Origin: Nitratifractor sp964650685
GTDB taxonomy: Bacteria; Campylobacterota; Campylobacteria; Campylobacterales; Sulfurovaceae
Assembly (NCBI GenBank): GCA_964650685.1
Contig: CAZYUW010000024.1
Span: 1-14,221, forward strand
Direction: 5' to 3'
Length of the DNA: 14,221 nt
Translations under genes and position numbers: made by a program
Notes under the pieces: model-generated
Seen by the model: the letters and a program-made list of their open reading frames with translations, nothing else
Databases searched by the model: none
Told to the model about the DNA's origin: nothing
Shown: positions 1 to 5,224 of the stretch, piece by piece
Numbering within the stretch: position 1 is the stretch's first letter
How the letters are laid out: the number at the start of each line of letters is the position of its first letter

Positions 1-1
1 C

Positions 2-127
2 CACTTCCGCGCCCGCCGCATCATCGGCCGGATCGAAGCGGAACGTTTCGTGCTCGATATGCGCACGATAGATGAAAAGGATTTCGCGGCGATTGTCAAA
101 GCCGCGGAGGAGGTCGAAGATGCGTGA
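2..127 (+). CDS. selA: L-seryl-tRNA(Sec) selenium transferase, C-terminal end (partial)
   Basis: Only the last 41 codons are inside the window; the gene runs off the left edge. The visible frame reads H-F-R-A-R-R-I-I-G-R-I-E-A-E-R, then a V-L-D-M-R-T-I segment and an acidic, alanine-rich tail ending at TGA 125-127. The I-I-G-R-I and D-x-R-T pattern matches the C-terminus of SelA, the PLP enzyme that converts seryl-tRNA(Sec) to selenocysteinyl-tRNA(Sec) using selenophosphate. The identification leans on the directly overlapping selB and on selC nearby. The stop lies 8 bases inside the selB start, so the two genes are almost certainly translationally coupled. No catalytic residue is visible because only the tail is present. 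Confidence 0.85.
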   Translation, partial: HFRARRIIGRIEAERFVLDMRTIDEKDFAAIVKAAEEVEDA

Positions 128-1946
128 TATCATCATAGGAACGGCAGGGCATGTCGATCACGGCAAAACCGCCCTCATCGAAGCCATGACCGGTTACAAC
201 GGCGATGAGATGGCGCAGGAGAAGGAGCGGGGTATCACGATCGATCTGAGCTTTTCCAACATGCGGCGCGGGGATGTCAATGTCGCTTTTATCGATGTGC
301 CCGGCCACGACAAGCTGGTCAAAAACATGGTCAGCGGGGCATTCGGGTTCGATGCGGCACTGCTGGTGATCGATGCGAGCGAGGGGATCATGCCCCAGAC
401 GCGCGAACACCTCGCGGTGCTCGATATCGTCGGGGTGCGGCGACTCGTGGTGGCACTGACCAAAAGCGATCTGGTTTACGAGGCTCAGATCGCGCACCAA
501 AAGCAGGATATCGAAGTGCTTCTCGAAGAGCACTACCCGCAGATGGAAGCGGTCGCGATCCTGCCCACCTCGATCCACGAACCCGAGACCATCGACGTGC
601 TCAAAGAGGTGCTCTTTTCTTTGCCGCCCCGCTCGACACCCGATGCGCCTTTTTTCCGCTACTACATCGATCGGGTCTTCAGCCCGCGCGGGGTGGGTAC
701 CGTCGTCACCGGCACCGTACTGGCCGGCTCGGTACGCACGGGGGACAAACTCAATGTAGCAGAGCTGGCCAAACCCGCGACAGTGCGAGGGATTCAGGTG
801 CACGGCGAAGCGGTCGAGCAGGCGCATACCCACCAGCGGGTCGCTCTCAACCTCGATACTCCGCACGCTTCTCTCAAGAAGGGCTATCTGCTCTGCTCCA
901 AAGGCTATTTCAGAGGCTTCGACCGCATAGATGTTTCGATTCGCAAGGTCGGTGAGGCGGAGCTGCCGCACAATGCGGAGGTGCTCTTCATAAGCGGAGC
1001 AAAAAGAGTGGAGGGCAGAGTGCTCTACTATGCCGGTGGGGAGTTTGCCTCCCTGAAGCTGAGCGAAAAGGTGTTCACCCGTTTTTCGGATCCTTTCGTG
1101 TTGCTCTACAAAGGCAGAGTGGCTGCCGGCGGGGAGATACTGGGGCCGGTCAACGATCCTATACGAAAAACACGGAAAACCCCTCTGCTCGAAGCTCTGC
1201 GAAGGCGTGATTTCGTCGAGGTTTTTTCTATGCTGCTGGCAAACCACCGCAGAGGCTTCGGGCTGATATCCAGCTATCAGAGGTTCGATATGTCGCACGA
1301 AAAGGCTCTGGAGACAGCCCGAAAGTGTCCGGATGTTTTTGTCGACGAAAAGGGGCTCGTGGTCTATCCGCGCGAGGCACTCGAAAGGGTACGCGGGATG
1401 ATAGAGGCTCTATATGGGAAAAATCCCAGAGCGCTCCTCTCGCCCGCGAGCATATCCCTGCGCGCTAAATGGGTCAGTGAAGCGCTGGCAGCATCCGTAA
1501 TGGAGAGTATGGAGGCGGAAGGGTTTTTGCGCAGAGATGGAAATATCTATCTCAAAGCCGACCAGGATTTCGAAGATCTCGACGCAGAACTAGAAGAGCG
1601 CATCTACTCCATAATGGATGAAGAGGGTCTGACGCCGGAGGCTCCATACAACCTCTACGACAGACTCGATCTCGATCGAAAGATGGGTGACAATATACTC
1701 AAAAAACTGACCGGGCGCAAAAAAGTCATCCGTCTGGCGCACAACCTCTTCGTGACGGAGAGCAATATCCGCAGAGCTCTGGCTCTGATGCGCGAGATCA
1801 TCGTAAAAGAGGGCTATATAGATATCAGAAATTTCAAAGACAATACCGGTATGAGTCGCAAATACTGCATCGCCTATCTGGAGTTTTTGGACAAAAGCGG
1901 AGAGGTGATAAAAGAGGGAGAGAAACGGGTGTTGCGGTACGGGTGA
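120..1946 (+). CDS. selB: Selenocysteine-specific translation elongation factor SelB
   Basis: A 608-residue GTPase, close to the usual SelB length, that delivers Sec-tRNA(Sec) to UGA codons followed by a SECIS hairpin. The N-terminal G domain carries G1 G-T-A-G-H-V-D-H-G-K-T (residues 7-17), a switch E-R-G-I-T-I-D-L (36-43), G3 D-V-P-G-H-D-K (59-65) and G4 T-K-S-D (114-117). EF-Tu-like barrels follow (V-F-S-P-R-G-V-G-T-V-V-T-G-T). The C-terminal third has winged-helix character, ending in a G-M-S-R-K-Y-C-I-A-Y-L-E-F-L-D motif typical of the SECIS-binding domain. The start at 120 is chosen over the in-frame ATG at 72 because the G domain begins directly there and it overlaps the selA stop by 8 bases. 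Codon choice changes part-way: about 1 of 17 isoleucines is ATA in the first 280 residues, against about 11 of 20 afterwards. Confidence 0.97.
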   Translation: MRDIIIGTAGHVDHGKTALIEAMTGYNGDEMAQEKERGITIDLSFSNMRRGDVNVAFIDVPGHDKLVKNMVSGAFGFDAALLVIDASEGIMPQTREHLAVLDIVGVRRLVVALTKSDLVYEAQIAHQKQDIEVLLEEHYPQMEAVAILPTSIHEPETIDVLKEVLFSLPPRSTPDAPFFRYYIDRVFSPRGVGTVVTGTVLAGSVRTGDKLNVAELAKPATVRGIQVHGEAVEQAHTHQRVALNLDTPHASLKKGYLLCSKGYFRGFDRIDVSIRKVGEAELPHNAEVLFISGAKRVEGRVLYYAGGEFASLKLSEKVFTRFSDPFVLLYKGRVAAGGEILGPVNDPIRKTRKTPLLEALRRRDFVEVFSMLLANHRRGFGLISSYQRFDMSHEKALETARKCPDVFVDEKGLVVYPREALERVRGMIEALYGKNPRALLSPASISLRAKWVSEALAASVMESMEAEGFLRRDGNIYLKADQDFEDLDAELEERIYSIMDEEGLTPEAPYNLYDRLDLDRKMGDNILKKLTGRKKVIRLAHNLFVTESNIRRALALMREIIVKEGYIDIRNFKDNTGMSRKYCIAYLEFLDKSGEVIKEGEKRVLRYG

Positions 1947-1983
1947 TTTTTACAAACAAATCACAAATGGGCGCATCCAACGC

Positions 1984-2008
1984 GTAGGGTGTTGTCCCCG
2001 ACAACACC
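1984..2008 (+). repeat. REP-like element 1 (GTAG foot plus hairpin)
   Basis: GTAG (1984-1987) is followed by a perfect 9-bp stem, GGTGTTGTC / GACAACACC, around a CCC loop. A GTAG or similar tetranucleotide at the foot of a short hairpin is the known form of REP sequences bound by RAYT transposases. The element sits 46 bases beyond the 3' end of the RAYT gene. A 35-base stretch around it (1975-2009) is identical to 2739-2773. It may also act as a transcription barrier after selB. Confidence 0.75.
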
Positions 2009-2054
2009 ACGGTTTAGACGATTTTTGTTTGTGTGTCGGCAATGTTGGCAATGT

Positions 2055-2540
2055 TTATCGATTGTGCATCGGTTTGACAAACGACGAATATCGCCATTCA
2101 TCCCATCTATCGACCAATCCATGCTTGACGGGATTGGATCGGATGTAAGCCATTTTCTCTTCCCAGTCTTTTTCGTTTCGAATCGTATGTTCATAAAAGC
2201 GTTTCTGCCAGATACCCGAAAGCTGACGTCTGTATGCCGATCTACTCAGCGTCATTTTGGCCTTTTGGATCGTTTCGCGATCGAGCCCGTATACAAAACT
2301 CCGTTTGATATGCGCGATAATTTTTGGATACATATCGATCTCATAAGGTGTGATAATCATGTGGATATGGTCGGGCAATACCACGACAGCATCGATACTA
2401 TATTCATAGCGAGTCCTGCTCAACGCAAAGCTGCGCCTCAATAGCTCTATATTGGAGATCAATATCGGTATCCGTCGATGAGTCACCATCGTGATAAACA
2501 CGCTGCCGCCCGGACGATAAACACGTCTATAATTTGCCAT
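2055..2540 (-). CDS. REP-associated tyrosine transposase (RAYT, Y1/HUH family)
   Basis: A 161-residue single-domain Y1 transposase of the IS200/RAYT superfamily, similar in length to the E. coli RAYT. Visible motifs are the N-terminal Y-R-R-V-Y-R-P-G-G-S-V-F-I-T; the HUH metal site V-V-V-L-P-D-H-I-H-M-I with His58 and His60; W-Q-K-R-F-Y-E-H-T-I-R near 111-121; and Y-I-R-S-N-P-V-K-H-G-L-V, whose Tyr132 is the likely nucleophile by analogy with E. coli. RAYTs cut single-stranded REP hairpins with a GTAG foot, and three such hairpins flank this gene. The RAYT family is usually a domesticated, single-copy gene rather than a classical insertion sequence. The frame is intact. No good Shine-Dalgarno is visible before the ATG at 2540, so expression may be low. 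It lies between selB and selC, which suggests insertion into a selenium locus. Confidence 0.93.
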   Translation of the reverse strand: MANYRRVYRPGGSVFITMVTHRRIPILISNIELLRRSFALSRTRYEYSIDAVVVLPDHIHMIITPYEIDMYPKIIAHIKRSFVYGLDRETIQKAKMTLSRSAYRRQLSGIWQKRFYEHTIRNEKDWEEKMAYIRSNPVKHGLVDRWDEWRYSSFVKPMHNR

Positions 2541-2636
2541 ACCGAAGTATAATATCCATTTTCAAGACAGGGCGAAAATGTGTCAAATTGCCATATTTTC
2601 ATATTTATGAATTGGTATCGATCATTTGAACGGGTT

Positions 2637-2662
2637 GGTGTTGTGAGGACACAACACCCTAC
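2637..2662 (-). repeat. REP-like element 2 (inverted orientation)
   Basis: Read on the - strand this is GTAG (2662-2659) followed by the 9-bp stem GGTGTTGTG / CACAACACC with a TCCT loop. It keeps the foot and most of the stem of elements 1 and 3. At the last stem position the change from C-G to G-C is compensated on the other arm, so pairing is selected or templated. It lies about 100 bases upstream of the RAYT start and is opposed to element 3, giving a BIME-like inverted pair. Confidence 0.72.
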
Positions 2663-2747
2663 GGAAAATCGTATTGTGTGAATATAACGGATACACCAAA
2701 CCCGCGATAAACCGCATTATATGAATACAAATGAATGTATCCAACGC

Positions 2748-2772
2748 GTAGGGTGTTGTCCCCGACAACACC
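2748..2772 (+). repeat. REP-like element 3 (GTAG foot plus hairpin)
   Basis: GTAG (2748-2751), then GGTGTTGTC (2752-2760), a CCC loop and GACAACACC (2764-2772). It is an exact copy of element 1, and the identity extends to 35 bases (2739-2773). Its right arm also takes part in a second perfect palindrome, AACACCATGGTGTT at 2767-2780, so two mutually exclusive hairpins are possible. The selC 3' end begins about 75 bases further right. Confidence 0.75.
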
Positions 2773-2847
2773 ATGGTGTTATGTTGCCGGTAATGTTTGA
2801 TTTATAACGGATATATGTTGGGTGATTTTGTGGATACAAATGTGGGG

Positions 2848-2946
2848 TGGCGAGAGGGTGGAGGAATCGAACCTCCCTCCGAACGGTCATCCGCCCGGAC
2901 GATCGGGTTTGAAGCCCGCGGTGTCCACCAGGATCACATACCCCCC
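2848..2946 (-). tRNA. selC: tRNA-Sec (anticodon TCA)
   Basis: On the - strand the anticodon loop C-T-T-C-A-A-A (2914-2908) carries TCA at 2912-2910. The variable arm is long: TCCGGGCGG / CCGTTCGGA, nine pairs including two G-U, with an ATGA loop (2899-2878). The T arm GGAGG-TTCGATT-CCTCC is canonical (2876-2860), the D loop is TGGT, and GCCA is encoded at the 3' end (2851-2848). A long variable arm with a UCA anticodon beside selA and selB identifies tRNA-Sec. Imperfections: the acceptor forms seven pairs (GGGGGGT with ACCCTCT, two of them G-U) and an eighth would be C-C; the D stem has one bulged A at 2934-2935; the anticodon stem has four good pairs and then mismatches. The 5' end is therefore uncertain by about one base. 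Confidence 0.88.
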
Positions 2947-2972
2947 GCAATCAACGATAATCTATCGGGCAA

Positions 2973-3001
2973 ATTATATCCAAATTGGTAAATTTTCATA
3001 A
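2973..3001 (-). promoter_or_regulatory. Probable sigma-70-type promoter for selC
   Basis: On the - strand a perfect TATAAT (-10, 2978-2973) lies 17 bases downstream of a weak -35-like TTATGA (3001-2996). Transcription would start near 2966, about 20 bases before the tRNA 5' end. The -10 and the spacing are directly visible. The -35 match is poor, as is common in Campylobacterota. Confidence 0.55.
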
Positions 3002-3004
3002 GAC

Positions 3005-3022
3005 GCCGGAGAAGATTCCGGC
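3005..3022 (-). terminator. Small GC-rich hairpin after the psr operon
   Basis: GCCGGA (3005-3010) and TCCGGC (3017-3022) form a perfect 6-bp stem with a 6-base loop. In the direction of psr transcription it lies about 60 bases past the last stop codon and just before the selC promoter, as a terminator would. The following bases (GTCTTATGAAAATTT) lack a proper T-run, so the role as an intrinsic terminator is only suggested. Confidence 0.4.
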
Positions 3023-3025
3023 TTT

Positions 3026-3086
3026 GAGGTGGAAGTTGATTTAACTTCGGTATGGGCGACACGCGCCCCTGTAAATCAACCGCCTC
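3026..3086 (-). other. Long imperfect hairpin directly after the psr operon stop codon
   Basis: GAGGTG (3026-3031) pairs with CGCCTC (3081-3086). After a 3-base bulge, GTTGATTT (3035-3042) pairs perfectly with AAATCAAC (3073-3080). Inside, GGGCG (3054-3058) pairs with CGCCC (3064-3068) around a 5-base loop. The structure begins within the TGA stop (3087-3085) of the last psr-operon gene. No T-run follows. It could be a 3'-end stabiliser, part of a bipartite terminator with the neighbouring hairpin, or a structured RNA; I do not recognise a known family. Confidence 0.5.
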
Positions 3087-3426
3087 AGGATGGTATATTG
3101 TAGCTGTCTTTTGCGTAGTTTATAGCCGCATCACCCAGATCGGCTACCTGCTTTTCGGTTAGCTGTCCCGGTGTGTAGGGAGGGCAGAGTTTCTGAAATT
3201 CTGCCTCGAACTGTCCGCTCTCTATGATATCTTTCCACTCTTTTTGAGTGTGCGCTTGGGTAAAGCCTTTGATAGAGAGTTTGCCTTTACAGATTTTCTT
3301 TTTGATCTTCGCAACGAAGAGCTTTTTGCCCTTTTCGGGATTCCAGCCGAACTTTTCGCTGGCTACCGCGGTTCCGCCGGCAAGCAGAGCCGCCAGTGCC
3401 AGTACGCCGAAGGTACGCTTAAACAT
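3085..3426 (-). CDS. Small secreted two-cysteine protein of the psr operon (cytochrome c-like without haem motif)
   Basis: A 113-residue protein with an N-terminal signal peptide (M-F-K-R-T, then a Leu/Ala-rich core and an A-V-A-S cleavage region near residue 22), so the mature part should be periplasmic. The mature chain starts like a c-type cytochrome (P-E-K-G-K-K-L-F) and has a helical end with Y-A-K-D-S. There is no C-x-x-C-H, and only two cysteines, C46 and C81 (L-C-P-P-Y), which could form a disulfide or bind sulfur species. It follows psrC by about 10 bases and is the last gene of the operon, so it probably serves the complex as a subunit, polysulfide carrier or assembly factor. I do not recognise a named gene. 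The second of two adjacent ATGs is chosen: AAAGGAG lies 5 bases before it, but only 2 before the first (3429). Confidence 0.85.
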   Translation of the reverse strand: MFKRTFGVLALAALLAGGTAVASEKFGWNPEKGKKLFVAKIKKKICKGKLSIKGFTQAHTQKEWKDIIESGQFEAEFQKLCPPYTPGQLTEKQVADLGDAAINYAKDSYNIPS

Positions 3427-3437
3427 CATTTCTCCTT

Positions 3438-4649
3438 TCAGTGCTCATCAGCATCGAGATTGAACAGTTTTGTTCCGACATAGTATAGGAACAGACATAT
3501 ACCGAGCCCTCCGAGCGAGATCATCATCTCAGTCGTGCTTGGGAAGTAGTGGATCCACTCGGGTGGCAGCTGATACTCTCTGACCTTCATCATCTGCAGA
3601 GGCTTGAGCTGGGTATCATGGACAAGGTTGTATCTCATGAAAAAGACCCCGACCATACCGCTCAAAGAGAGCCAGAAAAGCGATGTGACAGCTCTTCCGC
3701 CGCTTTTTATTATAACTACCAGAGGCAACACCATAACCAGTATGACCTCTGTCCAGAATGTCCATGATCCCAATATGTGTTTGGCGGTATCGGCGCGATT
3801 TGGCATACCACCATAGATATCGGTCAAAAATTTCCATGCTACGAAAAAGATCAATACAGATATCAGCAGACCCTGGATCTTTGCAAGATTGGTCAGCATG
3901 GTTCTCGCGTTTTCGGGGAAGTTGAGTTTGTATCTGAAACCCATCATTATAAACGCGATAAATATACCTGTGATAAATGCCGTCAAGATAAAGTAGGTGG
4001 GATAGAACACACCGTTAGAGATCGGGCGGGCATTGAGGAAACCAAAGACCGAACCGAGATTCGAGTGTGCTGCCAGACCCACCAGCAGACCGACCAATCC
4101 GAAGATTTTGGCATTTTTCATGTCGTGTTTGAGCAAGAAGACAAACTCGATGATCATGAAGGTCAGATAGAGACCGTACAGTGTACCCATCCACCAGATC
4201 GCCGATGTAAGGCCCGGAGTCAATACATTGTATATCATCATGCGTACAGGATGACCGATCTCGAATGCGATAACGGCAAACCCGGCGAGAATTGTGACAA
4301 TGGAGCCGAAAATGGCTCGTTTGGAGATCATCTCGTAGTCCTTGAACCCAAAAACATCACCCAGTGATCCGACTATACACAATCCCGTAGAGCTGACGAC
4401 GAAAAATATGTATACCGCGATCAGCAATCCCCAGGGATGCTCTCTGGTGACATTGTATGCGTGGTGTCCATGAAGCAGATAGTTGCCTACCCCAATGACG
4501 AACAGAGCCAGAAAAAGCAGGGTCAGCACGGCAACGAGCAGATTACCCGCGTTCTTTTCGAACCCCAAAAGCTCTTTCAATCCTATTTTGTTTACAGGGA
4601 TGGATGTGATAAATCCTTTTAACCCTCCATTTTTTGCAGCTTCAGCCAT
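3438..4649 (-). CDS. psrC: NrfD/PsrC-family membrane quinol-interacting subunit
   Basis: A 403-residue polytopic membrane protein with about ten hydrophobic segments (roughly 36-58, 72-96, 110-132, 146-170, 178-200, 212-238, 253-275, 292-318, 325-342 and 374-395), typical of the longer NrfD/PsrC proteins. In the family this subunit anchors the periplasmic molybdoenzyme and ferredoxin subunits and exchanges electrons with the menaquinone pool. It contains no cofactor motif, as expected. The start at 4649 has AAGGAGG five bases upstream. It follows psrB by 10 bases and precedes the small secreted protein, so it is the third gene of a polycistron. Family assignment is firm. Direction (quinol oxidation for polysulfide reduction, or the reverse) cannot be read from the sequence. 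Confidence 0.92.
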   Translation of the reverse strand: MAEAAKNGGLKGFITSIPVNKIGLKELLGFEKNAGNLLVAVLTLLFLALFVIGVGNYLLHGHHAYNVTREHPWGLLIAVYIFFVVSSTGLCIVGSLGDVFGFKDYEMISKRAIFGSIVTILAGFAVIAFEIGHPVRMMIYNVLTPGLTSAIWWMGTLYGLYLTFMIIEFVFLLKHDMKNAKIFGLVGLLVGLAAHSNLGSVFGFLNARPISNGVFYPTYFILTAFITGIFIAFIMMGFRYKLNFPENARTMLTNLAKIQGLLISVLIFFVAWKFLTDIYGGMPNRADTAKHILGSWTFWTEVILVMVLPLVVIIKSGGRAVTSLFWLSLSGMVGVFFMRYNLVHDTQLKPLQMMKVREYQLPPEWIHYFPSTTEMMISLGGLGICLFLYYVGTKLFNLDADEH

Positions 4650-4659
4650 CAGAGCCTCC

Positions 4660-5223
4660 TTAAATTAGATAGAACAGTTTTGGGTTGGTGCCCAGATGTG
4701 ATTTGAGACTGAAGTGTTCCCTCGTGCGCAGCAGGATGCTGATCTCGCTTTCGGGATCGTCCAGGTCACCGAATGTCCTTACCTTGGTAGGACATGTGTT
4801 TTGACATGCTGTCGTTGTTTCACCACGCGCCAGACGGGTGTCTGAACAGAAAGTACATTTGTCCACCGTCATGGTGCGGTCATCCACATATCTCGCGTCG
4901 TAAGGGCAGGCGTTCATGCAGTAGCTGCAGAGTATACACTTGTCGCTGTTAACGCGTACGACATGGTTTTCATCGTAGTATGTGGCGTTGGTCGGGCACA
5001 CCATTTGACACGGCGCGTCATCGCAGTGTTGGCACTGACTTGGCATAAAAGTGCTCGAAATGGGATTGAGGTTTGGCCACTCTCCCTCTATCTCGTTTAC
5101 ACCGACCCATATTCTGTGCTTGTCCGCGCCGAGCAGAACCCCGTTCTCCTCTTTGCAGGCAACCTCGCACGCCTTGCAATTGATACAGTTTTTGTAATCC
5201 AATGCCATTCCATATCTAGCCAT
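4660..5223 (-). CDS. psrB: 4Fe-4S ferredoxin subunit of the Psr-type complex
   Basis: A 187-residue iron-sulfur protein with sixteen cysteines in four groups: C-I-N-C-K-A-C-E-V-A-C, C-Q-H-C-D-D-A-P-C-Q-M-V-C, C-I-L-C-S-Y-C-M-N-A-C-P and C-T-F-C with a later A-C-Q-N-T-C-P. This is the standard pattern for four [4Fe-4S] clusters in the DmsB/PsrB/PhsB family, forming the wire between the membrane subunit and the molybdenum site. There is no signal peptide, as usual, because the protein is carried across with the Tat substrate PsrA. Its ATG lies one base after the psrA stop, and the Shine-Dalgarno AAGGAAGG lies inside the end of psrA, so the two are translationally coupled and made in equal amounts. 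Confidence 0.94.
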   Translation of the reverse strand: MARYGMALDYKNCINCKACEVACKEENGVLLGADKHRIWVGVNEIEGEWPNLNPISSTFMPSQCQHCDDAPCQMVCPTNATYYDENHVVRVNSDKCILCSYCMNACPYDARYVDDRTMTVDKCTFCSDTRLARGETTTACQNTCPTKVRTFGDLDDPESEISILLRTREHFSLKSHLGTNPKLFYLI

Positions 5224-5224
5224 A

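Noticed and set aside
96..1298. A 400-residue open frame on the - strand opposite selB.
   Set aside because: It is a mirror frame of a GC-rich gene. Its product has no recognisable domain and the + strand carries all SelB motifs.
1989..2444. A + strand frame of 151 residues opposite the RAYT gene.
   Set aside because: It is antisense to a gene with clear HUH and NPV motifs and starts inside a REP hairpin.
1984..2772. CRISPR array, because of the repeated hairpin sequence.
   Set aside because: Only three copies, in mixed orientation and irregularly spaced (about 630 and 85 bases), with a transposase gene between them. This fits REP elements, not repeats with regular spacers.
2797..2991. Short frames on both strands across 2717-2991.
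   Set aside because: They overlap tRNA-Sec and REP hairpins and have no coding character.
3035..3080. Integron attC-like site (GTTGATT ... AATCAAC).
   Set aside because: The core does not match GTTRRRY, and no cassette or integrase is nearby. The pairing is better explained as an RNA hairpin.
2970..3087. Selenocysteine read-through of the TGA (3087-3085) that ends the small psr-operon protein, since a hairpin loop lies 21 bases downstream, in the range of loose bacterial SECIS models.
   Set aside because: A second TGA follows three codons later (3078-3076), the extension (T-G-A-R-V-A-H-T-E-V-K-S-T-S...) is low-complexity and not protein-like, and the protein already ends with a plausible C-terminus. 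The match to SECIS rules is weak evidence.
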